DNA from: Bacillota bacterium
Lineage (GTDB): Bacteria > Bacillota > Clostridia > Christensenellales > Pumilibacteraceae
Reading direction: 5' to 3'
Length of the DNA: 64,000 bases
Assembly (NCBI GenBank): GCA_009780135.1
Contig: WRAP01000001.1
Span: 248,001-312,000 of the forward strand
The translations under genes were made by a program, and so were the position numbers. Position 1 is the stretch's first letter. The number at the start of each line of letters is the position of its first letter. The notes beneath the pieces are model-generated. The model was not told the DNA's origin. It saw only the letters and a program-made list of their open reading frames with translations, and did no database searches. Shown in pieces: positions 19,053-27,906 of the stretch.

Positions 19053-20405
19053 ATGGTTACGACAAAAGCAAAAACCATTTTTAAAAGCGATATGAATAGT
19101 GATATTCAAGCAAGATTAACCCCAAGTATTAACAACAAGGGGCATTTGGTATTAGGCGAATGCGATTGCTACGATTTAGTTAAAGAATTTGGCACCCCAC
19201 TTTATGCTCTTGACCAACAATATATTGAATATATGTCGTTGGCACTTGTGAATACAGCAAAAAAGGAATATCCTAACAGTCTTATTTGTTATGCCTCTAA
19301 AGCAATGTGTTGTAAAGCATTATATCAGCTAGTTAGTCGACTTGGTCTAGGAGTTGATGTTGCTAGCGGTGGTGAATTATATACAGCAATAATAGCTGGA
19401 GTAGACCCAAATAAAATCTATGTACATGGTAATGCTAAAACAGTAGCAGAATTAAGTGAGTGTTTAGTTGCAGACGTTCATGCTGTTGTTATTGATAGCT
19501 TAGATGAAATTGAAACACTTAATAATTTAGCATTAAATCACGGTAAAATTCAAGGTGTTTTAGTGCGTGTAAATCCGGGTGTAGAAGCTCATACTCATGA
19601 GTATATTCAAACGGCAAAGGTAGATTCTAAATTTGGATTTTCTGTAGCAAATGGTACGGCGAAACAAGCGATTAATGTGGTAAATAATAAGCAAAATCTG
19701 AAATTGTTGGGGCTTCATTGTCATATAGGTAGTCAGATATTTGATACAACAGCATTTGAATTAGCAGTAGATAAAATGACGGATTTTATGGTTGAACTTA
19801 AAAACAACTTTAAAATAGAGATTGAAGAGCTTAATATGGGTGGTGGATTTGGTGTGATTTATACCGATGAGGACAAGCCTCTAAAGCCCGAAATTTATGT
19901 TAGAAATATTGTTGGAAAACTAAAAGAATGTATCGAAAAGAAATCTATTAAGCCACCAAGACTTATTTTAGAACCGGGTCGCTCGATAGTAGGCGAAGCA
20001 GGCATTACTTTGTATAATGTTACAACAGTTAAAGAAATTCCTAATGTACGCAAGTATATTGCCGTAAACGGCGGGATGTTTGAAAATCCCAGACATGCAT
20101 TGTACCAGTCTAAATACACTGCAACGCTAGCATTAAAAGCTAATGAGCCTAAAACCGAAACAGTAACAATAGCAGGGAAGTGTTGCGAAAGTGGAGATAT
20201 ACTAGCTAGAGATTTAAAACTTCAAAGAGCTGAAAAAGGCGATGTTTTAGCAGTGCTTTCTACGGGTGCCTATAATTACTCTATGGCATCTAACTATAAC
20301 CGTAATCTAATACCGCCTGTTATTCTATGCAATAACGGCAAAGCAAAATATATTGTAAAACCGCAAACTTACGAGGATTTAGTGGCAAGGGATGAGGACT
20401 TATAA
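19053..20405 (+). CDS. lysA: diaminopimelate decarboxylase
   Basis: CYASKAMCCKAL PLP-Lys region, HCHIGSQI, EPGRSIVGEAG, CCESGDILARD. Confidence 0.96.
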   Translation: MVTTKAKTIFKSDMNSDIQARLTPSINNKGHLVLGECDCYDLVKEFGTPLYALDQQYIEYMSLALVNTAKKEYPNSLICYASKAMCCKALYQLVSRLGLGVDVASGGELYTAIIAGVDPNKIYVHGNAKTVAELSECLVADVHAVVIDSLDEIETLNNLALNHGKIQGVLVRVNPGVEAHTHEYIQTAKVDSKFGFSVANGTAKQAINVVNNKQNLKLLGLHCHIGSQIFDTTAFELAVDKMTDFMVELKNNFKIEIEELNMGGGFGVIYTDEDKPLKPEIYVRNIVGKLKECIEKKSIKPPRLILEPGRSIVGEAGITLYNVTTVKEIPNVRKYIAVNGGMFENPRHALYQSKYTATLALKANEPKTETVTIAGKCCESGDILARDLKLQRAEKGDVLAVLSTGAYNYSMASNYNRNLIPPVILCNNGKAKYIVKPQTYEDLVARDEDL

Positions 20406-20451
20406 AAGACTTAAAACATCAGGTTAAATTATTAAAATTATCCATTCTTAC

Positions 20452-21288
20452 TTGGTTTTTAAGTTTTCAACTTTTATTATGATATTACTGCAACACGGAA
20501 TTGAATTAGCCATTGTGGTGCTATTGGCGATAGTGATAGCGATTGTTTTTCATGAGGTAGCACACGCACTTGTGGCAAAATGGAACGGTGATTTAACAGC
20601 TCAGTATGCTAGGCGCATAACGCTTAATCCTGTTAGACATTTTGACCTTACAGGTTTTGTTATGCTGGCTTTGGTGGGTTTTGGTTGGGCAAAACCTGTG
20701 CCTGTTAATATTGATAATTTTAATAACAGACGAAGAGGCACGATTTTAGTATCGTTAGCAGGGATAAAAATAAATTTGATTTTAGCATTTTTATCGGCAT
20801 TCTTTTTAGTAATTATAGAAAGGTTTAGCGGAATTGGTGGGGTTAGGGTAAGCGGTGTAAATTATTATCATCTTTATGCTGTCATTCATTTTGTTAGAGG
20901 TATTCCTAATCATCTTATTGGTACTAGTCAAGTTATAGCATATGTGTTTGGAGTGTTTTTCTTTGTGCTACTAAATATCAATGTTATGCTAGCGCTATTT
21001 AACTTACTACCACTTTTCCCGTTAGATGGACATCGTTTATTGGAGGCTACTTTAGGTAGTTATAATAGGGTGGTTAAATTCCTTAGAGATTGGGGTATGG
21101 CAATATTGCTTGGACTTGTTGGCTTAAATATCCTTCTTTGGATAATTGCTGATACCACAGGCAATGGTTTTATAATGAATTTTTCGCCATTAGCGGCTTA
21201 TATGCATTTTGTAGGGGGAGCAATATCTCAAAGCTTCCTTAATTTATTTAGACTAATATTTGGACTTCCGCCACTGTGGATTTTTTAG
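20452..21288 (+). CDS. site-2 protease family (M50) membrane metalloprotease
   Basis: FHEVAHALVAKWNGD (HExxH) and NLLPLFPLDGHRLL; start uncertain (ATG 20479 possible). Confidence 0.9.
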   Translation: MVFKFSTFIMILLQHGIELAIVVLLAIVIAIVFHEVAHALVAKWNGDLTAQYARRITLNPVRHFDLTGFVMLALVGFGWAKPVPVNIDNFNNRRRGTILVSLAGIKINLILAFLSAFFLVIIERFSGIGGVRVSGVNYYHLYAVIHFVRGIPNHLIGTSQVIAYVFGVFFFVLLNINVMLALFNLLPLFPLDGHRLLEATLGSYNRVVKFLRDWGMAILLGLVGLNILLWIIADTTGNGFIMNFSPLAAYMHFVGGAISQSFLNLFRLIFGLPPLWIF

Positions 21289-21300
21289 GAGATAATTTTT

Positions 21301-22173
21301 ATGCCGGCAATAGATAGATTAGCAAAGGAATTTGATGCGCCACCACCGCCTACACTTACGATAGACGAACGCACAAATGCCTACATCGAAAAGTTAAAAC
21401 TAGACATTACTAGAGAGTTTACAGGACCAATGGAGGTTAAAATAGATGATTTTGATGGTTCACTCGACTTATTACTTTTTTTAGTTAAGCAAGCAAAGGT
21501 TAGTATAGAGGATATTTTTATATCCAAAATTACCGACCAGTATTTAGCATTGATTGAAGGGCTAGAAAACACAGATTTAGATAAAGCAAGTGATTTTATC
21601 TCTATAGCGGCGGTTCTTATAGAAATAAAATCTAAAGCATTATTGCCTAAAAGCGAGTTTGAGATTGATAATACTGACAATACAAAACGAGAGCTTATTC
21701 AGCGCTTAGAAGAGTACAAACTTTTTAAGGAAGCGAGTGAAAAAATGAAAGCCCAAGAAGCAGTGGGGTTTTTTTATAAAGCTCCGGATCCTACTAGTTT
21801 AGACGAAGTTGAGATATTGAAGGATATGACACCCGATGGGCTAATAAAAGCCTTACAAAAGTTATTTTTACGCTTAGAAAAAAAACCTGTGCCAAGTGCT
21901 CCTCGCTCTATTATTAAAGATAGATTTACTATTCCGCAAAAAATGTCTCACATTCGTGACATTATAGAAATACATAAGCAAGTTATTTTTAGCGAACTTT
22001 TTGACGAAGATTACTCAAAATTAGAAATTATAACAAGCTTTCAAGCCCTTTTAGAACTCCTAAAAATGCAAGAGATTTATGTAATGCAAGAAGAAACATT
22101 TTCTGATATTATAGTAAGCAAACGAGAAGCAGAAGATAGGGAAGAGTTTGACGAAAATGAAATAATCGAATAA
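21301..22173 (+). CDS. scpA: segregation and condensation protein A
   Basis: DFDGSLDLLLFLVKQAKVSIEDIFISKITDQYL...ASDFISIAAVLIEIKSKALLP. Confidence 0.93.
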   Translation: MPAIDRLAKEFDAPPPPTLTIDERTNAYIEKLKLDITREFTGPMEVKIDDFDGSLDLLLFLVKQAKVSIEDIFISKITDQYLALIEGLENTDLDKASDFISIAAVLIEIKSKALLPKSEFEIDNTDNTKRELIQRLEEYKLFKEASEKMKAQEAVGFFYKAPDPTSLDEVEILKDMTPDGLIKALQKLFLRLEKKPVPSAPRSIIKDRFTIPQKMSHIRDIIEIHKQVIFSELFDEDYSKLEIITSFQALLELLKMQEIYVMQEETFSDIIVSKREAEDREEFDENEIIE

Positions 22174-22209
22174 TTAAGAAATCTAAAAAACTAATGGAGG
22201 TAAAACAAA

Positions 22210-23532
22210 GTGGAAACATGGCAAATTGTACTAATGAATATCGGTATAATCATAGGCTTATCTATAGTGATACTTATACCTCTTACAATCCATAAAAGAC
22301 GCAAGTTTAGTTGTTTAGTTGCTATTATAGAGAGTGGTTCTTATATGGAAGCTATCACTTTGAGTTATAAATTAAGAGAATCATTAGTCTGTAAATTATT
22401 TTATGCAAATACAGAAAAGCAAGTGTTAGACCTAAACAATGCTATTTGCTATTTAGGTCTTGGCGATCGACCAAATTTTTCACGAAGCGTTAATTATGTA
22501 TCGCATAAGCATTGGCAACCGATTAAGCTCTATATGCAAACTCTTGAATCTCAAATGCATGGCGAGATAGATAGAGCAAAAGAGTTCCACTTGCTTTTTT
22601 TGGCTATTCCAGAGCAAAATAAATTTATGCCAAAGGGTGGCAAATCCTACGATTATTACAATCAAATATTGCTGAGCGTATTCGATTATTTAGAAGGTAG
22701 ATATGAAGTCGCAAAAGTAAATATGAGGCGGATACTGCCCGAATTAAAAAATCCAACAATAATTAAATTCTTTGAAACTGCTTTAGAAAGAATGGAAATG
22801 GATTTTGAGGCTATAAATAAAAACGACAAAATTGTTATAGATATAGATAATGAAAACGAAAAACAGCAAATAATTACGCAACCCGCACCAAATCCACCAT
22901 ATGTATATATACAACCCGATTACTACGCAAATTTTTATCATCATATTCACAAAAAACGAGGAAGCGGTTGTTTTTTAGCTCTTGCGATAATTTTTGCTCT
23001 AGGTATGCTCCCTCATTTTTTCTTCTTTGTGGTACTAGGTGATGTACTTTTTCCAGCTCAAACTATAAACGATACCATGCAATTTACAGCAACTGTTTCT
23101 CATATAGAAACCATAAATAATAGACCGAGAATTTATTTGGAAGAATATGATTTTACCGTTAGACTACCATATCATATGTCTCAAGCAGAATTAGATAGAG
23201 TATTTATTTTGGAAGAGGACGCAGAAATTGTATTTTCTCTAGAAAGTCGTTTGTTTAATTCTTTCCCTAATGATACAAGTCATTTTGCCATAGCGCTTAA
23301 AGTAGAAGGTGAAATCTTACTTGATATTCAAGAGTTTTTAGATAGAGAGCAAGCTTTTAGGCGAGAACGAATGATTTTTATTTCTATAATGTTTGCTATA
23401 GCATTAACAATTTCTATACCTTTTATGTTGTTATACATAAAACCATGGAGAAAAAAAGTTGACAAAGAAAACTCTCTATTGCCACTAACCGAACCGCCAC
23501 CAAATTCACCACAAGGAGATAATAATATATGA
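22210..23532 (+). CDS. hypothetical membrane protein, TPR-like N-terminal half
   Basis: GTG start with SD ggaggt; TM segments at both ends and centre. Confidence 0.75.
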   Translation: METWQIVLMNIGIIIGLSIVILIPLTIHKRRKFSCLVAIIESGSYMEAITLSYKLRESLVCKLFYANTEKQVLDLNNAICYLGLGDRPNFSRSVNYVSHKHWQPIKLYMQTLESQMHGEIDRAKEFHLLFLAIPEQNKFMPKGGKSYDYYNQILLSVFDYLEGRYEVAKVNMRRILPELKNPTIIKFFETALERMEMDFEAINKNDKIVIDIDNENEKQQIITQPAPNPPYVYIQPDYYANFYHHIHKKRGSGCFLALAIIFALGMLPHFFFFVVLGDVLFPAQTINDTMQFTATVSHIETINNRPRIYLEEYDFTVRLPYHMSQAELDRVFILEEDAEIVFSLESRLFNSFPNDTSHFAIALKVEGEILLDIQEFLDREQAFRRERMIFISIMFAIALTISIPFMLLYIKPWRKKVDKENSLLPLTEPPPNSPQGDNNI

Positions 23533-24518
23533 AAACAATAAGATGGGCTGTTGTTGGCCTAGGCAAAATCTCTCGGCGTATGACCCGAGTAATCCAAAGT
23601 GTGGAGGGCGCTACAGTTTCTGCTTGTGTATCCTCTAGTAAAGAACGAGCTATTGAATATGCTAATAAATATGGTATAGAACACGCTCTTACCTATAACG
23701 AACTAGCCGAAAATCCATCACTAGTAGATGCAGTGTATATTTGCACGCATATGAATATGCACGCTAAGCCTGCAATGATGTATCTAAGCAAAAAGCTACC
23801 GGTTATGGTAGAAAAAACTTTTGCCACCAGCATAGAGGATGCTAAAAGTATTATTGATTGTGCTATAGAGAATAAAACGCTTGTTATGGAAGCTATGTGG
23901 ACAAGATTGCTTCCTGCTACGCAAGCTCTACATGATGTTTTGGCAAACGATAATGTAGGCAAAATTATCTCTATCGATAGCAAATTTGAGGTTGGAATAG
24001 GGCACACCAAAAATTCCCGAGTTTTCAAAAAGGAAGTCGGTGGCGGTGCTATGTATGATATTGGTATTTATCCTACTACATACACTCATATGCTATTAGG
24101 TATGCCTCAGGAGATTGAAGCAAATGCCAAGTTTAGAGATGGGGTAGATACTAGCGTAAACACTACCTTTACATACGACAATGGAGCGGTTGCTAAATTT
24201 AGAATTTCTACTGAGCCGTTTACTCTAAAAGAGTACTACACAATCGAAACCGAAAAAGCTACAATCAAAGTTCCGTCGTTTTTTGATGCTAGAAAAATTA
24301 TTGTAAGCTACAAAGACGGTCGCAAAAAAAGAGTTATTAAGTGTTTTAATGGTATTGAGTTTGGAAGAAGAGGTAAGCCCGATGGTTTCACTCACGAAAT
24401 TATTCACTTTAGTCAGCTAATTCGAGACGGAAAAACAGAAAGTTCTATTTTAACTCATCAAATGACGCTTGAGGTTATGGAGCTTATTATGAAGCAGTTA
24501 AAGGCAATAGGACTATAA
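23529..24518 (+). CDS. Gfo/Idh/MocA family oxidoreductase
   Basis: WAVVGLGKISRRM, VDAVYICTHMNMHAK, PVMVEKTFA, EAMWTRLLPA. Confidence 0.93.
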   Translation: MKTIRWAVVGLGKISRRMTRVIQSVEGATVSACVSSSKERAIEYANKYGIEHALTYNELAENPSLVDAVYICTHMNMHAKPAMMYLSKKLPVMVEKTFATSIEDAKSIIDCAIENKTLVMEAMWTRLLPATQALHDVLANDNVGKIISIDSKFEVGIGHTKNSRVFKKEVGGGAMYDIGIYPTTYTHMLLGMPQEIEANAKFRDGVDTSVNTTFTYDNGAVAKFRISTEPFTLKEYYTIETEKATIKVPSFFDARKIIVSYKDGRKKRVIKCFNGIEFGRRGKPDGFTHEIIHFSQLIRDGKTESSILTHQMTLEVMELIMKQLKAIGL

Positions 24519-24546
24519 TAGTTTAGTAGACTTATACTAATACATT

Positions 24547-24576
24547 AAAAAAGTGTTTGCAAAAACGCTTTTTTTT
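24547..24576 (+). terminator. rho-independent terminator
   Basis: AAGTGTTT-GCAA-AAACGCTT stem followed by T-run. Confidence 0.7.
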
Positions 24577-24647
24577 GATATAATAAATTTACAAAACAAT
24601 GAGCAACAACACTATAAATTAAATTTACATAAAAAGGAGATAAAGTT

Positions 24648-25853
24648 ATGATCGAAAATACTGAAAACAAAGAGTTTATTACAACGGATTCTCATGCTAA
24701 ACAACTTAAAAAAATTGTATTTCCGTTTGTAGAAGCAGGCTTAGGGCATATTATGCCTATGCGGGCGGTAGCAGATGCATTTGAAGCTAAGTACGGCAAT
24801 AAATGCGAAGTTTTGCGTACCAATTTTTTTCAACACGAGGATAATGCTAAACTTAAGTATGTGGAAGATGTGCTCATAAAAGAGGTTTACAAGCATAATA
24901 AAAGTAAAATTCATTATTTTTATCAATCTATACTTATGGGGTTACTTGGTCAAAAGGCTATTAAAGGACTTTACAGCTTGTGGTGGAAGCGTGGATATAA
25001 GCCTAGTATGGAGCGTATTCAAAGCCTAGATGCGGATTTAATATTCCACACTCATTTTGCAACACTTTTTTATGCTAATGAAAGTAAGGCACAAGGGAAG
25101 TTAAAAGCCAAAAACATAATGTATTGCCCGGATCCAAAAATTGGTAATCAATGGGACAAGCGAGCCGAATTTGTAGCAATTTCATCTAAACTCGGTGAAA
25201 ACAGAGCAAAAAAGCAACGAGGATTTAGAAAATACGGCACAAGGTTTGCCACAGTTCCGTTTTTAATTAGAGCACAAGTTGCAGAGTATACTAAAACTCG
25301 AAAAGAATACAAAGAGCAACTTGGTATAGATCCCAATAAATTCACAATACTTTTAGCAGACGGAGCATACGGAGTTGGTAAACTTAAGCAAACGGTTTAC
25401 GAGCTTTTAAAATCAAAAATCCCTCTAACAATTATCCCCGTTTGTGGTAAAAACGAAGCTCTTTATAAAGAGTTTTTAACATTAACTCCGCCACCACATA
25501 TCACACTAAAACCCTACGGATTTACTGATCAAATGTTATTGCTGGCATCCAGTTGCGATTTGTTTATTGGTAAAGCAGGGGCAAGTAATCTAGCCGAACC
25601 TACATATTTTGGAGCCCCTAGCATTGTAACCTTTACTGCAACGGCAATAGAAAAATGGATTTGTGCCCACTATACCGATGTACTTAAATGTGCTGTAAAA
25701 ATCACAAATATCAAAAAAGCGGTTGATTTAGCAATAAGTTTTGCCGAAAACCCTGATTTAATGTTGCCCTACATAGAAGCCACCAAACCTGCTCGTTGCT
25801 ACGATGGCCCCGAACAACTAGCAGATATTCTGTGGGAAGAGTTGAATCAATAA
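24648..25853 (+). CDS. MurG/GT28-like glycosyltransferase
   Basis: VEAGLGHIMPMRAVADAFE N-motif; CDLFIGKAGASNLAEPTYFGAPSI C-motif. Confidence 0.82.
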   Translation: MIENTENKEFITTDSHAKQLKKIVFPFVEAGLGHIMPMRAVADAFEAKYGNKCEVLRTNFFQHEDNAKLKYVEDVLIKEVYKHNKSKIHYFYQSILMGLLGQKAIKGLYSLWWKRGYKPSMERIQSLDADLIFHTHFATLFYANESKAQGKLKAKNIMYCPDPKIGNQWDKRAEFVAISSKLGENRAKKQRGFRKYGTRFATVPFLIRAQVAEYTKTRKEYKEQLGIDPNKFTILLADGAYGVGKLKQTVYELLKSKIPLTIIPVCGKNEALYKEFLTLTPPPHITLKPYGFTDQMLLLASSCDLFIGKAGASNLAEPTYFGAPSIVTFTATAIEKWICAHYTDVLKCAVKITNIKKAVDLAISFAENPDLMLPYIEATKPARCYDGPEQLADILWEELNQ

Positions 25854-25909
25854 CAATACCAATTCACAATATGTCCAATAAAAAAACAAAAAATAGGAAA
25901 CATTAAAAA

Positions 25910-26557
25910 ATGAATATAACAATAGACGGAAAAGAAGCGGCACGCAAAATAAATTGTTACCGCATAGAATTAAACGCAAAGCCAAACCTGTTAGCTACTA
26001 CAATAAATAACGACCGCACGCTTGTGATTGTTGTTGATATGATAAACGGCTTTTGTAAAAAAGGTGCTTTGGCAAGCCAAAGGTCTGCCAGTAAAATCGA
26101 ACCAATAGAACAGCTGTTAGAAAAACTTCCAAACACAAAAAAGGTTTTTGTGCGGGATTGTCATAGTAAAGATTCAATCGAATTCAAAAGCTATCCTCCG
26201 CATTGTTTAGCAAACGATAGTGAGAGTGAATTAGTAAAGGAATTATCTGATTTTGACGGCATAGATATTGCAAAAAACTCTACAAATGCGTTTTTTGCAC
26301 TTCAAAATTCTGTTTTAGATATGCATCGTTACACAAACATTGTGCTTGTAGGTGTTTGTACGGATATTTGCGTTATGCAATTAGGACTAACTCTAAAAGC
26401 ATATTTTAATGAAAAAAACTTTACAACTAATATTTTAACAATTATAGACTGCGTAGATACTTTTGATTCTCCACTTCACGATGCCGAATTATCTAACATT
26501 TTTGCCCTTAAATTTTTAGAAGGTGCAGGTATTGATATTTATAAAAGCGTTGTATAA
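25910..26557 (+). CDS. isochorismatase/nicotinamidase family hydrolase
   Basis: VVDMINGFCKKG, VFVRDCHSKDS, LVGVCTDICVMQLGLTLKAYF catalytic Cys motif. Confidence 0.88.
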   Translation: MNITIDGKEAARKINCYRIELNAKPNLLATTINNDRTLVIVVDMINGFCKKGALASQRSASKIEPIEQLLEKLPNTKKVFVRDCHSKDSIEFKSYPPHCLANDSESELVKELSDFDGIDIAKNSTNAFFALQNSVLDMHRYTNIVLVGVCTDICVMQLGLTLKAYFNEKNFTTNILTIIDCVDTFDSPLHDAELSNIFALKFLEGAGIDIYKSVV

Positions 26558-26584
26558 TTAAATCATATAGTTTATAATTTACTT

Positions 26585-27568
26585 ATGAGAACTCTTTCAA
26601 AAACATTTCGTGTTTTAGCGAAAGTATTAAAATTTATTTTGTTGCGTCTATGGATGTGGCTACCGCTACTGTTTGTGATAGGCTATTTTTTAGTGTGTGC
26701 TATTCAAGGAATTCCGCCATTGGACGAGCCTGGTAGAACAATTTTGATAGCAGTTAGTGCTATTTTAGCAACAATATCGCTAGCACTTGCAATCACTTTT
26801 AGACCTAGTCGAAGAGAAGGACAAGATGGCGAAAGAGTTAAAGATGATAGGCCAAGAATTAGACCTCATAAGGATAGCAAGGAACGCACTCCCGACCGTG
26901 AGTATAATGAAAATAAAAGCGGATGTCCTAATTATAGAAGTTATGATGAGCGTGATTGCAATGGCAATTGCTATTATGAGAACGGATATTGTTCTAAAAA
27001 AGCTCCGCCACCGCAATTTCAGCAATATAAAAAGTATCCTTCGCAGGAGTGTAATAATAAATACGCTTATAGACAAGAAGAGAGAGAAGATAATTATGAT
27101 AAGAAGTATAATGAGAGTTATAGCAAAAACGATAACGAAAATAACTTCTCTAATAACTACCCTCATAATGCCTACCAACAACAAGTTATGGATTTTAATG
27201 CTCAGCAATCGCAGTCGCAGTATTCGCAAAAGTCACAACATCCAGAACAACAGCAATCATTATATCAACAACCGTCACATTCGCAAGAATACCAAGAAAC
27301 TCCTCAATTTGCTACATATAAACCACGAAATCCCGACACTTTCGAGTCTACACAGCCATCACTGCAAGAAGTCCATCAAAAGCGTTCATTTTTTTCTAGG
27401 CGGAACAAATCACCAATTCCACCTCCCGAAGAAAAGCCACTAATATTCGCCACAAGAAAAGACCCAAATATCCTAATAATGGAATTTTCTGACCGCCTCT
27501 TGTTTTTCAAAAAATGCCCCTACGGTGGAGAACCCGAATTCTTAGCTGAAGAACTTAAGGAAGGGTAA
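26585..27568 (+). CDS. membrane-anchored protein with long Q/N/Y/E-rich low-complexity region
   Basis: Two N-terminal TM segments then disordered polar region. Confidence 0.7.
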   Translation: MRTLSKTFRVLAKVLKFILLRLWMWLPLLFVIGYFLVCAIQGIPPLDEPGRTILIAVSAILATISLALAITFRPSRREGQDGERVKDDRPRIRPHKDSKERTPDREYNENKSGCPNYRSYDERDCNGNCYYENGYCSKKAPPPQFQQYKKYPSQECNNKYAYRQEEREDNYDKKYNESYSKNDNENNFSNNYPHNAYQQQVMDFNAQQSQSQYSQKSQHPEQQQSLYQQPSHSQEYQETPQFATYKPRNPDTFESTQPSLQEVHQKRSFFSRRNKSPIPPPEEKPLIFATRKDPNILIMEFSDRLLFFKKCPYGGEPEFLAEELKEG

Positions 27569-27614
27569 GTTGTTCAAAAAAATCTAATAGTAAATATGGG
27601 TTCGCTAAAAAAAC

Positions 27615-27725
27615 ATGTCAGAAATGCCACAAACATTGACACTCCGAAGAGTAGTTATAGGATGGCATCAAATGAGAGCGGAGCATACTGAAAAAATCGT
27701 TAAGAAAATAATGGATAAAAAATAG
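27615..27725 (+). CDS. possible 36-aa basic small protein
   Basis: MSEMPQTLTLRRVVIGWHQMRAEHTEKIVKKIMDKK; no clear SD. Confidence 0.25.
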   Translation: MSEMPQTLTLRRVVIGWHQMRAEHTEKIVKKIMDKK

Positions 27726-27782
27726 AAAATATATTCAACAAATAAACACCTTTGGCATATAATAGCTAGAGGTGTTAATTTC

Positions 27783-27863
27783 ATGAGGATTTATTGTATT
27801 CGTATGCCGAGGGTTATAGGCAGATTTATTAAGCTTTTTATTAGAAATCCTAAAAAGACTTAA
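27783..27863 (+). CDS. spoVM: stage V sporulation protein M (26-aa amphipathic peptide)
   Basis: MRIYCIRMPRVIGRFIKLFIRNPKKT; same length as B. subtilis SpoVM (MKFYTIKLPKFLGGIVRAMLGSFRKD) with Pro9 and Gly13 conserved; SD agaggtg. Confidence 0.87.
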   Translation: MRIYCIRMPRVIGRFIKLFIRNPKKT

Positions 27864-27906
27864 GCTACATAATAATTAGAATAAATTAAAATTTAATGGC
27901 AATAAT

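Noticed and set aside
26787-27443. 218-aa + strand ORF overlapping the Q/N-rich gene, and the 149-aa antisense ORF 26780-27229
   Set aside because: Both are composition artefacts of the low-complexity polar region (I/M/R-rich translations); the 26585-27568 frame has TMs and a promoter.
27600-27780. Region before spoVM considered as a sigma-E promoter (ATATT ... CATATAAT)
   Set aside because: Spacing (~20 nt) is too long for the sigma-E consensus I know; left uncalled.
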